A stretch of DNA of 38,429 nt from Clostridia bacterium (GCA_017402845.1 JAFPLH010000028.1:1-38429), one strand, 5' to 3'; positions 16,286 to 25,122 are shown, counted from the stretch's first letter. The notes: a model not told the origin generated them from the sequence alone. Numbers and translations: made by a program.

Positions 16286-17002
16286 TTAAAGCCTGATCGC
16301 TGTTTCAAGAGCAGCCGTTATCATATTCTCAAATTTTGTCTGACGTTCTTGAGCTGTTGTTTCTGTACCCTTGAATGGACAATCGGAAATGGTACAAACT
16401 GTAAGTGCGCTCTTGCCTGCACGGTGCGCATTCATATATAGACCTGCCGCCTCCATTTCAACTGCAAGAACACCCATTTTCTGCCATTTTTCATTTGCCG
16501 TTTCATTATCATTATAAAAGCTGTCAGACGTGAGAATGTTGCCTATATGTATATTTATACCCAACTCTTTGCAAGCCTCGTCAAAAGTCTTTAGCAGTCT
16601 ATAATCAGCCGTAGGTGCAAACACACCGTTTAGTCCGAATTGAGAGGCGTAATTTGAATCAGTACACGCTCCGATAGCAGCGACTATATCATAAAGATCA
16701 AGCTTATCGCTAATAGCACCGGCAGAACCTATTCTTATGATGTTTTGTACATCATAGAAATTAAAAAGCTCATAGCTGTAAATACCTATCGACGGTATTC
16801 CCATACCGCTTGCCATTACCGAAACAGGCACACCCTTGTATTTGCCCGTGTAGCCGTAAATGCCTCGAATATCAGTTACTTTAACGGCATAGTCCATAAA
16901 CTTTTCCGCAATAAGCTTTGCCCTCAGCGGATCGCCCGGCATTAATACTGTTTTTGCAAAATCGCCCTTTTCTGCTGAAATATGCGGTGTAGGTATACTC
17001 AT
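16286..17002 (-). CDS. deoD: Purine nucleoside phosphorylase, DeoD type
   Basis: This 238-residue protein is the usual length for hexameric DeoD. It opens with the DeoD signature (PTPHISAEKGDFAKTVLMPGDPLRAK), carries RIGSAGAI near residue 87, the nucleoside-binding EMEAAGLY near residue 180, and the catalytic Asp in ISDCPFKGTETT near residue 206. It cleaves purine (deoxy)ribonucleosides with phosphate to base plus ribose-1-phosphate. It is first in the operon with the ligase and cdd, which makes a nucleoside salvage unit. AAGGAGGAG lies just before the ATG and a near-consensus promoter lies at 17032-17060. Confidence 0.96.
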   Translation of the reverse strand: MSIPTPHISAEKGDFAKTVLMPGDPLRAKLIAEKFMDYAVKVTDIRGIYGYTGKYKGVPVSVMASGMGIPSIGIYSYELFNFYDVQNIIRIGSAGAISDKLDLYDIVAAIGACTDSNYASQFGLNGVFAPTADYRLLKTFDEACKELGINIHIGNILTSDSFYNDNETANEKWQKMGVLAVEMEAAGLYMNAHRAGKSALTVCTISDCPFKGTETTAQERQTKFENMITAALETAIRL

Positions 17003-17031
17003 AAAAACTCCTCCTTTATATTAATAATAAT

Positions 17032-17060
17032 ATTATATAGTTACTTTCAATAATTGTCAA
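17032..17060 (-). promoter_or_regulatory. Perfect consensus SigA promoter of deoD
   Basis: On the minus strand TTGACA (17055-17060), 17 bases, then TATAAT (17032-17037). Both boxes match the consensus exactly. Transcription would start near 17025. Confidence 0.9.
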
Positions 17061-17067
17061 TTTAATT

Positions 17068-17096
17068 TTGACCAATTAATGTAGATATGCTATAAT
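17068..17096 (+). promoter_or_regulatory. SigA promoter of recQ
   Basis: TTGACC (17068-17073), 17 bases, then TATAAT (17091-17096) with an extended -10 TGC directly upstream. The -35 box lies 7 bases from the -35 box of the divergent deoD promoter, so the two may compete for polymerase. Confidence 0.88.
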
Positions 17097-17124
17097 AGTA
17101 TATCATATTGAAAAGGTTATATTT

Positions 17125-18675
17125 ATGAATAATAAAGAAATAATGCTTAAATTACTGAAAAAACACTTTGGCTACGATTCCTTTAAAAAGGGACAGGAAA
17201 AGATCATAAACACTCTTTTATCAAAAAAAGACGTGCTTTGCGTTATGCCCACGGGCGGCGGAAAATCCGTCTGCTTTCAGATACCAGCATTAATGCTTGA
17301 CGGTATTACCGTTGTTGTATCTCCGCTCATCTCTCTGATGAACGATCAGACTAAGTCACTGAACAGTAAAGGTATATCTGCTGTATCTATATCGGGTAAA
17401 CAGGAGTACGCTGCTCTGAAAACTGTTTTTAAAGACGCTGCCGAGAATAAATACAAAATACTCTACATCTCTCCGGAAAAGCTTGAAAACGACAATTATA
17501 CGTCATACCTCTTATCTCTTGATATCTCTATGATAGTAATTGACGAGGCTCATTGTGTATCTCAATGGGGACAAAGCTTTCGACCAAGTTATCTTAAAAT
17601 CAGATCATTTATAAGCAAGCTTTCAAAACGTCCTGTTATTTCTGCTTTTACTGCTACGGCGTCTGTTGTTGTACGAAAAGATATTATAAATCTTTTGGGG
17701 CTTACTAATACTTATACATATATAGCAGGCTTTGACCGCCCGAATATTTATTACAGTATCATCAGCCCTAAAAACAAAAACACCGAGCTGTTAAGTATTA
17801 TAAAGAACCGTTTTGCATTATGCGGTATTGTTTACTGCTCCACACGTTTTATGACTGATAAGGTTTATGATTTTCTTGAAATAAACAATATTCCCGTTGT
17901 AAAATATCATGCAGGTATGACTGACAAAGAACGCACACAAGCTCAGAATGCATTTTTATCTGGTGAGAAAACCGTTATGACTGCAACTGTTGCTTTCGGT
18001 ATGGGAATTGACAAACCCGATATCTCTTATATTGTACACTACAATATGCCTCTGAGCTTTGAAAACTATTACCAGGAAACAGGGCGTGCAGGCCGTGACG
18101 GAGAAAAAGCGGAATGTATTATGATGTATAACGATAAAGATCTGGAAACAAACCAAAAGATCATCTCAAACTGCGAAAATATCAAGGACAAAAGTATACA
18201 AAAAAAGCTCGTGAAAAGCAGCCTGAAAAAGCTTGATAAAGTATACAGGTTTTGTCATACAAAAAAGTGTCTGCGAAATGAAATGCTTGCTTTTTTCGGG
18301 GAGTATCATATCTCAAAATGCGGAAAATGCTCAAGCTGTAAAATCAGATATCAACAAAAAAACATCACCTTATCTGCACAGAAGATACTGTCGTCTGTTG
18401 CCCGTACAGAACAGAGAGCTCCGCTTTCAGAAAACATTTATGTACTTAAAGGAATAAAAACACCATACATTGTTTACAATAAATTTGATACTCTTTCTAC
18501 ATTTGCTATTATGCAAGACCTTAAAGTAAGCCAAATACGGATACTGATTAACGCACTAATAAATCTCGGATATTTAAGAATACGCCAAAACAAACACCGC
18601 ATAATTTTACAGCTTACCGAAAACGCTGTTCCTGTACTAAAGGGTGAAAAGGAAGTTTTTGCAGAATTCTTATAA
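17125..18675 (+). CDS. recQ: RecQ-family ATP-dependent 3'-5' DNA helicase
   Basis: This 516-residue superfamily 2 helicase has motif 0 (FGYDSFKKGQEKII), Walker A (MPTGGGKSVCFQIPAL), DEAH box (VIDEAHCVSQWGQSFRPSY), motif III (SAFTATAS), motif V (ATVAFGMGIDKPDIS) and motif VI (YYQETGRAGRDGE). The RecQ zinc-binding region follows, with four cysteines (CHTKKC, then CGKCSSC near residue 395), and a short winged-helix-like tail. There is no HRDC domain, and the protein is about 90 residues shorter than E. coli RecQ, so it is a compact RecQ. RecQ unwinds stalled-fork and recombination intermediates. The ribosome binding site (AAAAGG) is weak. A MITE is inserted just after its stop codon. Confidence 0.92.
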   Translation: MNNKEIMLKLLKKHFGYDSFKKGQEKIINTLLSKKDVLCVMPTGGGKSVCFQIPALMLDGITVVVSPLISLMNDQTKSLNSKGISAVSISGKQEYAALKTVFKDAAENKYKILYISPEKLENDNYTSYLLSLDISMIVIDEAHCVSQWGQSFRPSYLKIRSFISKLSKRPVISAFTATASVVVRKDIINLLGLTNTYTYIAGFDRPNIYYSIISPKNKNTELLSIIKNRFALCGIVYCSTRFMTDKVYDFLEINNIPVVKYHAGMTDKERTQAQNAFLSGEKTVMTATVAFGMGIDKPDISYIVHYNMPLSFENYYQETGRAGRDGEKAECIMMYNDKDLETNQKIISNCENIKDKSIQKKLVKSSLKKLDKVYRFCHTKKCLRNEMLAFFGEYHISKCGKCSSCKIRYQQKNITLSAQKILSSVARTEQRAPLSENIYVLKGIKTPYIVYNKFDTLSTFAIMQDLKVSQIRILINALINLGYLRIRQNKHRIILQLTENAVPVLKGEKEVFAEFL

Positions 18676-18688
18676 AGAGCACCTCTAA

Positions 18689-18864
18689 GGAGCCACTGAA
18701 TAAATCACGTCCTGCGGACTGAGTACCCATCTCGCCTGCCGGCTCGGTCGGTGCTGTTGCCTACGGCAACGTCTGCCACCGGCAGACCGCACCCTGCGTG
18801 ATTTTCGCACAATTTGCCTGAAAATTTCTAAGCGATACGGGCACTCGATTTAATCAGTGTTTCC
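18689..18864. mobile_element. MITE with 18-bp terminal inverted repeats and a CTAA target duplication
   Basis: The ends GGAGCCACTGAATAAATC (18689-18706) and the reverse complement of 18847-18864 (GGAAACACTGATTAAATC) match at 15 of 18 positions. Directly outside both ends is the same CTAA (18685-18688 and 18865-18868), a 4-base target duplication. The 176-base element codes for nothing and carries the inverted copy of the double-hairpin core also seen at 2-60 (here 18730-18787). It is a non-autonomous element; no transposase is visible in the window. It lies 13 bases after the recQ stop codon. Confidence 0.8.
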
Positions 18865-18875
18865 CTAAAAAATAA

Positions 18876-18903
18876 CCTCTCTTGTGAAAAAATCACAGAG
18901 AGG
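18876..18903. terminator. Bidirectional terminator between recQ and the serine-hydrolase gene
   Basis: Arms CCTCTCTTGTGA and TCACAGAGAGG pair around five A, with one bulged base. Downstream of it the minus-strand sequence runs TTATTTTTT and the plus-strand sequence CTTATTTTA. It can serve both converging genes, and better the minus-strand one. Confidence 0.75.
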
Positions 18904-18909
18904 CTTATT

Positions 18910-20169
18910 TTATCGTTTTTTTACTGCATTAACAAGAGGCAGATATATTTTGTATGACAACTCGTTGAGATTCTCATAAAATGCAACGTTTGTAAGAATG
19001 ACAAGATGCGTATCGGTTTTGTAATCGGAGTATACCTGCGAGGAGTAGCAATATGTACGTCCGCTGTGATGCCAGAGATTATCGCCTGTGTTCCAGCCGT
19101 AGTTATAGCACCACAAAGCATTCTCAACCTTTTTTCTGTCGGCAAGAGTAAAAATATCATCTGACGCTACTACTCTCATCCACTTGTCAACATCTTCAAC
19201 AGTTGATACCACGCTGCCTGCGGAGAATAAATACGGATAATCGCCCTCTGCTTTCAGATATTTATCGTCATTATCAGAAACGTATTTCAGCATTGCACCT
19301 GAATAACCCGTTTGGTTGTCTTTTCCTTCACCAACAAAAAAAGTATTTGTCATATTTGCGTAGTCAAAGAAATAAGTTTGCAGATAATCTCTGTATGACA
19401 TTCCCGAAAGCTGTTCTATAATTACACCTAAAAGATAATATGCGGAATTTGAATAGGTGTATACCTTTCCGGGATCAGTTACTAATCCGTCATTCATAAT
19501 TATATCAACAATAAACTTTTTTGCCTCTGCCTCACCCTTTGAAGCAGCCTTCAAGTAATTGTCAAGTATCTCCTGAGTACCCTCTATCGTTGTCATATAA
19601 TCTCCCAGACCTGCGGTCATCTGCAAAAGCTGAGATATTGTTACCTGCTTCAAAAACTCTGCGTCATACTCCGGAAAATACTTATCAAGAGTATCATTTA
19701 CATTTAGCTTTCCCTCTTTTTCAAGCATAAATATTGCCGTACCCGTAAACTGTTTTGTTACAGAGCCGATCTGATAAATGGTATCGTTGCTGTTTTCGCC
19801 GCCTCGTCCGTTAGTGCTGCCTACCGATTCTTCATATATTATTCTGTTTCCTGCCGAAAGCAGTACTGTTCCTGAAAAGTCCGGATACTGAGCCAGAACA
19901 AGCTCTGTATTGTTTACAATAGCGTCTATCTCCTGCTGTGACAGCGTACACGTTGAAGGTTCGTCAATTTGCGGTTCTTCCGGTTTTGTTTCAGGTTGTT
20001 GATAAGTAAACTCGACTTCTCCGTCATCATTTGCCTGTGAAGATACGCTCTCAGTTGTTGATACTCCTTCATTATTCTTTACGATCATATTAAAATTGTC
20101 AAGACAGCCTGTAAGCATTGATGATGCCAATAAGGCTGTAAGAAGAATTGCCGAAACACATTTTTTCAT
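18910..20169 (-). CDS. Class C beta-lactamase-fold serine hydrolase, lipoprotein
   Basis: This 419-residue protein has a lipoprotein signal peptide (hydrophobic stretch then LTGC, Cys near residue 22), a low-complexity Ser/Glu/Pro linker to about residue 75 and a beta-lactamase family domain. All three catalytic motifs are present: SxxK in GSVTKQF (near residue 136), YxN in YSNSAYYLLG (near residue 243) and HSG near residue 367. The family covers class C beta-lactamases, DD-peptidases and esterases. The divergent, lipid-anchored form suggests an envelope esterase or peptidase rather than an antibiotic-resistance enzyme, but the substrate is not predictable. Its promoter is at 20212-20240. Confidence 0.88.
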   Translation of the reverse strand: MKKCVSAILLTALLASSMLTGCLDNFNMIVKNNEGVSTTESVSSQANDDGEVEFTYQQPETKPEEPQIDEPSTCTLSQQEIDAIVNNTELVLAQYPDFSGTVLLSAGNRIIYEESVGSTNGRGGENSNDTIYQIGSVTKQFTGTAIFMLEKEGKLNVNDTLDKYFPEYDAEFLKQVTISQLLQMTAGLGDYMTTIEGTQEILDNYLKAASKGEAEAKKFIVDIIMNDGLVTDPGKVYTYSNSAYYLLGVIIEQLSGMSYRDYLQTYFFDYANMTNTFFVGEGKDNQTGYSGAMLKYVSDNDDKYLKAEGDYPYLFSAGSVVSTVEDVDKWMRVVASDDIFTLADRKKVENALWCYNYGWNTGDNLWHHSGRTYCYSSQVYSDYKTDTHLVILTNVAFYENLNELSYKIYLPLVNAVKKR

Positions 20170-20211
20170 AATTTTACACCCTATATCTCTTCTTTTTATA
20201 AAACCAAATGT

Positions 20212-20240
20212 ATTTTACCAAATATCATACAAATAGTCAA
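20212..20240 (-). promoter_or_regulatory. SigA promoter of the serine-hydrolase lipoprotein gene
   Basis: On the minus strand TTGACT (20235-20240), 17 bases, then TAAAAT (20212-20217). The predicted start is about 35 bases before the ATG at 20169. Confidence 0.7.
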
Positions 20241-20264
20241 GTAGTTACAATCTGTATATACAAT

Positions 20265-20306
20265 AAAAAAAACACACCTTAAAGTATTATGCGCTTTAAG
20301 GTGTGT
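20265..20306 (-). terminator. Rho-independent terminator after the P-loop gene
   Basis: Perfect 13-base arms (ACACACCTTAAAG / CTTTAAGGTGTGT) around 9 bases, with a T run on the minus strand. It ends the pgi-P-loop transcript. Confidence 0.9.
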
Positions 20307-20344
20307 CTAAAATCTGTCAATATCAATTAAGATACAACGAACGA

Positions 20345-20761
20345 TCAGAGTTCTTCAAGAGTTGCATTGATATCTGTTGGAAGATCCTCTTTTGCGGAAG
20401 ATATAAGAAGAACGATAGCTGTGCTGAACTCATCAGCGAGATAGTTGAGCTTGTTTACAAACTCTTTAAGCTGCTCGCCGTCGTTTCCGGCAATCTTAAA
20501 GGTGGAATCTACAAAAATATCGGTAACGTCATAGTTGCTTGCGCAAATGCCGCTGAGCAAACCATAAAGAGCGTCGTAACCGCTGATCTTGCACTCGTCT
20601 GAATCGATCAAGCGTGCCTTATGTGTGAGGTCAAATGTGAGCTTTGAACCCTTCTCAACAACAACTACACTTCCCTTTGAAGTTTCAACTGCTGCGTTTG
20701 CCTCTTCGATCAATCTTTTTGTCTTGCCTGAACCTTTTTTGCCAATCAATAATGTAACCAT
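20345..20761 (-). CDS. Small P-loop ATP-binding protein, function unknown
   Basis: This protein of about 138 residues begins with VTLLIGKKGSGKTKRLIE, a Walker A motif at the very N terminus. A likely Walker B region is TDIFVDSTFKI near residue 85 (hydrophobic run then Asp), and AIVLLISS near residue 119 may be a sensor strand. I chose the ATG at 20761 because AAAGGA lies 9 bases upstream; ATGs further upstream overlap that site or lack one. Similar short nucleoside-triphosphatase-like proteins occur in many Clostridia without a known role. It follows pgi by about 50 bases and is co-transcribed with it. Confidence 0.75.
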   Translation of the reverse strand: MVTLLIGKKGSGKTKRLIEEANAAVETSKGSVVVVEKGSKLTFDLTHKARLIDSDECKISGYDALYGLLSGICASNYDVTDIFVDSTFKIAGNDGEQLKEFVNKLNYLADEFSTAIVLLISSAKEDLPTDINATLEEL

Positions 20762-20812
20762 TATTATCATTCCTTTCGATTTATTTTTACTGTAACACAA
20801 ATAATTCTTTAA

Positions 20813-22150
20813 TTAACCGAGTCTTGCCTCAAGCGCTGCTTTTGCGTCCTCATAACCCGGCTTGCCCAGCAGAGCAAACATATTCTTTTTATAGCTTTCT
20901 ACACCGGGCTGATTAAACGGATTTACACCCAAAAGATAACCGCTTATAGCGCAAGCCTTCTCAAAGAAATAGATCATATAGCCAAGCTCGGCTTCGTTCA
21001 TTTCGGGAACGTTCAATACGATATTCGGAACGCCACCGTCATTGTGTGCAAGAATAGTACCCTCAAAAGCCTTGCGGTTTACGTAAGACATACCCTTGCC
21101 TGCAAGGAAATTAAGACCGTCTACGTTTGTAGGATCTTCACCGATGATAAGCTCTTTCTTCGGCTTGTCAAAAGAAACAACTGTTTCAAACAGATTTCTT
21201 CTTCCCTCCTGGATATACTGTCCCATGGAATGAAGATCGGTCGAGAAAGTAACAGAAGCCGGGAAAATACCCTTGTTGTCTTTGCCTTCACTCTCTCCGA
21301 AAAGCTGCTTATACCACTCCGACATCATTGTAAATGACGGCTCGTACGATACAAGAATCTCTGTTGTATAGCCCTTTGCATAAAGTACGTTTCTGATTGC
21401 TGCGTACTTATAGCAATCGTTTGTTTTAAGATCGGGGTTTGCAAGCTCGTCGCAAGCCTTAGCTGCACCCTGCATAAGAGCGTCTACATCTGCGCCTGAA
21501 ACTGCGATCGGCAAAAGACCTACTGCGGTAAGAACGGAATAGCGTCCGCCTACATCATCCGGAACAACAAATGTTTCGTAGCCCTCTTTATCTGCAAGCT
21601 GCTTGAGCGTACCTTTTGCCTTGTCTGTTGTACAGAAAATTCTCTCTTTTGCGCCTTCTTTGCCGTACTTCTTTTCAAGCATTTCTCTGAATACTCTGAA
21701 AGCGATCGCAGGCTCGGTCGTTGTACCGGATTTTGAGATCATATTGATAGAAACATCTCTGCCCTCGCAGATCTCCATAAGCTCTGCCAAAGCTGTTGAG
21801 CTTATACTGTTGCCTGTATAGTAGATATCCGGTGTATCTTTCTTGAGTGCGTTGTAGTTGGGCGACTTGATAAACTCGATCGCAGCTCTTGCACCGAGGT
21901 ACGATCCGCCTATACCGATAACAACAAAGACATCGGAATTACCTTGTATTTTCTTTGCAGCAGCCTTTATGCGTGCAAACTCATCTTTATCATAAGCCTT
22001 AGGAAGCTTGAGCCAACCGATAAAATCGTTGCCTGCGCCTGTACCATCAGTAAGCGCATCGTGTGCAGCTTTGACCTGTACAGCGATATTATCAAGCTCT
22101 TCTTCATTCATAAAAGCGGATAAATACTTTGTATTTATATTTGTGGACAT
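20813..22150 (-). CDS. pgi: Glucose-6-phosphate isomerase
   Basis: This protein of about 445 residues is typical of the shorter Firmicute PGI. It interconverts glucose-6-phosphate and fructose-6-phosphate. Visible family signatures include [18 protein letters not shown] near residue 72, [19 protein letters not shown] near residue 140, [19 protein letters not shown] near residue 200 and the C-terminal [20 protein letters not shown] chose the ATG at 22150 because AAGGAGG precedes it; the ORF extends further upstream without a ribosome binding site and overlaps the promoter. It is first of a two-gene transcript with the P-loop protein. Confidence 0.97.
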   Translation of the reverse strand: MSTNINTKYLSAFMNEEELDNIAVQVKAAHDALTDGTGAGNDFIGWLKLPKAYDKDEFARIKAAAKKIQGNSDVFVVIGIGGSYLGARAAIEFIKSPNYNALKKDTPDIYYTGNSISSTALAELMEICEGRDVSINMISKSGTTTEPAIAFRVFREMLEKKYGKEGAKERIFCTTDKAKGTLKQLADKEGYETFVVPDDVGGRYSVLTAVGLLPIAVSGADVDALMQGAAKACDELANPDLKTNDCYKYAAIRNVLYAKGYTTEILVSYEPSFTMMSEWYKQLFGESEGKDNKGIFPASVTFSTDLHSMGQYIQEGRRNLFETVVSFDKPKKELIIGEDPTNVDGLNFLAGKGMSYVNRKAFEGTILAHNDGGVPNIVLNVPEMNEAELGYMIYFFEKACAISGYLLGVNPFNQPGVESYKKNMFALLGKPGYEDAKAALEARLG

Positions 22151-22183
22151 TAATAGTTCCTCCTTATATACGACTATGAATAT

Positions 22184-22212
22184 ATTGTACAATATTCTGC
22201 AAATATTTTCAA
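22184..22212 (-). promoter_or_regulatory. SigA promoter of pgi
   Basis: On the minus strand TTGAAA (22207-22212), 17 bases, then TACAAT (22184-22189). The leader before the pgi ATG would be about 27 bases. Confidence 0.75.
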
Positions 22213-22278
22213 GTGATTTTTCGCTTTTTTGATATTTATTTCATAAATAACCGAAAGTTAATGGTTTAAGCAGCATTA

Positions 22279-22320
22279 AAGCAGCGGTATTCTTCTCATT
22301 AGGAAAATATACCGCTGCTT
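22279..22320 (-). terminator. Strong hairpin between dacF and pgi, probable terminator
   Basis: Perfect 12-base arms (AAGCAGCGGTAT / ATACCGCTGCTT) around an 18-base loop lie just after the dacF stop. The T tail is short (TTTAATG), so termination may be partial. Confidence 0.55.
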
Positions 22321-22327
22321 CTCCTGT

Positions 22328-23470
22328 TTACAGCGACAGAAAAGCATTTAGTACAATTAAGAATACATCTTTAAAGTTGATTTTTTTCACTTCTTCAACC
22401 GCAACTATCGGATATTCGCCCAAAACATTCTCGCCGCATTTATAAAGCACTCTGCCGACCTCTGTACCCTTTGTTACCGGTGCTTCTATGTTCTCCTTTA
22501 TTGTTGACTGTGACGTAATCTCCGATTCGCACCCTTTCTCCAACAAAAATTTACCGCCTATCTCAGCTTTTACCGCAACGGTATCTTTCATACCCTTTGA
22601 AACATCAACCGAAGTAATATTATTTTCAGGCTTTTGCGGAGTTACGGCGCTGTAATTTGCAAAACCGTAGTTCAACAATGCTGCGGCGTCGTTGAATCTG
22701 TCTGTGGTATTATCAGCACCGAGTACAACAGCTATCAAGTGCATATCGTCACGCTTTGCGGTTGCTGATATACAGCAGCCTGCTATACTTGTAGTACCCG
22801 TTTTAAGACCTGTTATTCCGTCATAGCTTTTAAGAAGTTTATTTGTATTTACGATCTGCGTTGCGCCGTCACGAAGATAATCAAGCCAGATAGATGTAAA
22901 CTCAAATACATCATCATGCTTCATAAGCTCTCTTGACATCAACGCCACATCGTAAGCACTCGTTAAGTGACCGTCTTCATCAAGCCCGTTACAGTTTTTA
23001 AAGACGGTGTCTTTCATTCCAAGCTGTTTTGCTTTTTCGTTCATACTCTTTACAAATGACTGTTCGCTGCCGCTTACAAATTCTGCCATTGCAACTGAGG
23101 CGTCGTTTGCTGAGGCAACTGCTATTGCTTTTATCAAGTCATGCACAGTCATCTGCTCGCCCTCTACAAGCCAGATATCCGAGCCGCCCGCCGCCGCTGC
23201 AAACGGTGACGCAGTTACTATTGAATCATAGCTTATTTTACCGGATTCCAGCGCTTCAAATATCAGACAAAGCGTCATGATTTTTGTAACAGACGCACAC
23301 GCTCTTTTTTCGTGAGCATTCTTTGCAAAGATGACCTTGCCTGTTTCCTGCTCCATAAGCAATGCTGACGGTGCGGAAATATTCAAGGCTTCCTCACCTG
23401 ATACAGATAATGATACTGCGTAAACCGCAAAGTACAATACAAGAATACACGATATTATTTTTTTAAACAT
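22328..23470 (-). CDS. dacF: D-alanyl-D-alanine carboxypeptidase, DacF/PBP5-like
   Basis: This 380-residue secreted penicillin-binding protein of the S11 family has a signal peptide at residues 1 to about 28, then the catalytic triad of motifs: SVTK (in CASVTKIMTL, near residue 61), SAN (in ASANDASVAMAE, near residue 118) and KTG (in LKTGTTSIAGCC, near residue 221). A C-terminal PBP5-C-like beta domain and a final hydrophobic/amphipathic stretch (INFKDVFLIVLNAFLSL) follow. It trims the terminal D-Ala from peptidoglycan stems. DacF forms act in spore cortex synthesis and DacA forms in growth; the sequence alone does not separate them. GGGAGG lies 6 bases before the ATG. Confidence 0.9.
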   Translation of the reverse strand: MFKKIISCILVLYFAVYAVSLSVSGEEALNISAPSALLMEQETGKVIFAKNAHEKRACASVTKIMTLCLIFEALESGKISYDSIVTASPFAAAAGGSDIWLVEGEQMTVHDLIKAIAVASANDASVAMAEFVSGSEQSFVKSMNEKAKQLGMKDTVFKNCNGLDEDGHLTSAYDVALMSRELMKHDDVFEFTSIWLDYLRDGATQIVNTNKLLKSYDGITGLKTGTTSIAGCCISATAKRDDMHLIAVVLGADNTTDRFNDAAALLNYGFANYSAVTPQKPENNITSVDVSKGMKDTVAVKAEIGGKFLLEKGCESEITSQSTIKENIEAPVTKGTEVGRVLYKCGENVLGEYPIVAVEEVKKINFKDVFLIVLNAFLSL

Positions 23471-23545
23471 AGCCTGCCTCCCTGATATACGTAAGTATAT
23501 TTAATTATATTCACAAAAACAGCCATATATTCAAGGCAACACTTC

Positions 23546-23573
23546 AAAAAAACCGGGAGCGATCAACTCCCGG
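23546..23573 (-). terminator. Rho-independent terminator after the DUF2828/vWA gene
   Basis: On the minus strand CCGGGAG-TTGATCG-CTCCCGG is followed by seven T. It ends the transcript that carries the vWA gene and possibly the RNA array upstream of it. Confidence 0.9.
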
Positions 23574-23610
23574 CTATGCTTTTTGGCAGATTTTCAGTTC
23601 TACCCGTATA

Positions 23611-25122
23611 TTACGCTTTTATTTTTTCGTATCTTTCGCTCATTGCAACAGACAGCATCATGCTTTCAGGGTTCAGATCATGATTAACTATCATATTGAA
23701 CAGCTTAGGTGATGAACCGCTTACAAGTGCAACTCCCTGCTCATTTTTTGTAACGGGCACTTGATTATTTCTTGCATTTACATTCCAGAAAACGACCTGC
23801 GGCAGCTTATATCCGTTTTCTTCAAACAGTTTTTTTGCATACTCGAAATTTGTTATATCAGCGTCTTCTGTACATCTGTTAAACTCCATATCTGATATAA
23901 TATAAATCGTTGCAGGCAGTTCGTTCTGCGGAACTTTGTTTTCGATCGCCGTATTAAGTATAAGCTCGAACACGGCTTGAATATTTGTATCTGCAACCTC
24001 ATTATAGCTCATACAATAATAGATCTTTTCTGCAATATCGCTGCCCTTTATTTCTACAAGCTGCGGAGTTTCGGAAAAGGTTATGAAGTGGTTATTGAAC
24101 ACGCCCTTATTTCTCTCGGCAAAATACATACCTAATGAAATCGCAACGTCAATAGGAGCAGGAGTTCCGACGTACATAGAGCCGGAGCCGTCAACTACAA
24201 CTAATGCGTTTTCATCATTGGTATAGTCCTCAAGGGCGTTCCACGTTGTATTTAACGCAGCTCTTTCCTCTGCGGTCAATAATGAATCAACTTTTTTCAA
24301 ATCGACCTCATCCGAATACCATTCGTAACCATAGTTCATCTTCAGAATTACGGGGTGCACTATATCGTAGGGCGTCAAAGTGCCTGTATTCATTTTTGCT
24401 TCGCCCTTAGCAACACTATTTAAGAATGTGGTGTATCTTTCGTTGTCATTTCTGATAAATGCTTTTCTGTATTTAAGCATTGCTTTTGAAGGCTGAACGG
24501 AATAATCAAAGGTATAATCGGACTCTCGAAGTCTGTTCTCAATTATATCGGTATATTTACGCAGGGGTGAAAGAGTCTTGCGGTATTCTGCGCTGTTAAA
24601 ACCCAGAGCTTTTGCTATTCTTTTTGCGTCTGCTACTGTTTTTGTGTTTGATGCGTTTACTGAGGGCAACCATTTTGCAAGCAAAGAAACCGGCTCGCCT
24701 TTCTGCATAGCGGCAACATCTTTTTCAAGCTGTGCTTTTATCAAAGAAACTGCATCTTTTTCGCATGGAGTTTCCAACAGTGCGATCAGATCGTCATATC
24801 TGCCGTACTCTGCTATATACCCGATATTCTTTTTTACGGACTCCGGCTTGTATTTTGCAAGCCATTTCAGAATAACTTTGAATATTCTTCTCTCGCCCAT
24901 ACCCTGACGAACATCTCTTGTAAAAAAGAGAAGCTTCATTGCTATGTCGGGGTTTTCGGCATACGCACGCAAGAAAAGTGTAATAATATCGTCGTCTTCT
25001 TCATAACGCTTTCCGCCTATCAGCGCAAAAAAGTCTACGCACTGAGAAAGTGTGCTTCTGAGAGTTACTGCTCCGTTTTCAGTATAGGTTTTGTTTGTTT
25101 CATTCTTTAAATACTCCAACAT
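23611..25122 (-). CDS. DUF2828-type protein: helical N-terminal domain plus vWA, Ro60-like architecture
   Basis: This 503-residue protein has two parts. Residues about 20-290 are helical and carry motifs typical of DUF2828: KLLFFTRDVRQGMGERRIF (63-81), NIGYIAEYGRYDDLIALL (99-116), LLAKWLPSVNASN (147-159), LSPLRKYTDIIENRL (184-198) and the segment around PSKAMLKYRKAF. Residues about 303-480 form a von Willebrand factor A domain with an intact metal site: D311-x-S313-x-S315 (VVVDGSGSM), T379 and D411 (IIISDMEF). A helical ring-like region followed by a metal-binding vWA domain is the Ro60/TROVE layout, and Ro60 binds Y RNAs. AAAGGGAGG lies 8 bases before the ATG. The gene has its own terminator and lies directly downstream of the six-unit array at 25248-25885. 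The RNA-binding role is inference. Confidence 0.8.
   Translation of the reverse strand: MLEYLKNETNKTYTENGAVTLRSTLSQCVDFFALIGGKRYEEDDDIITLFLRAYAENPDIAMKLLFFTRDVRQGMGERRIFKVILKWLAKYKPESVKKNIGYIAEYGRYDDLIALLETPCEKDAVSLIKAQLEKDVAAMQKGEPVSLLAKWLPSVNASNTKTVADAKRIAKALGFNSAEYRKTLSPLRKYTDIIENRLRESDYTFDYSVQPSKAMLKYRKAFIRNDNERYTTFLNSVAKGEAKMNTGTLTPYDIVHPVILKMNYGYEWYSDEVDLKKVDSLLTAEERAALNTTWNALEDYTNDENALVVVDGSGSMYVGTPAPIDVAISLGMYFAERNKGVFNNHFITFSETPQLVEIKGSDIAEKIYYCMSYNEVADTNIQAVFELILNTAIENKVPQNELPATIYIISDMEFNRCTEDADITNFEYAKKLFEENGYKLPQVVFWNVNARNNQVPVTKNEQGVALVSGSSPKLFNMIVNHDLNPESMMLSVAMSERYEKIKA

Noticed and set aside
18910-20169. Antibiotic-resistance class C beta-lactamase
   Set aside because: Catalytic motifs fit the fold, but the protein is a lipid-anchored, divergent member with a long linker and no resistance or mobile context; an esterase or peptidase role is as likely.
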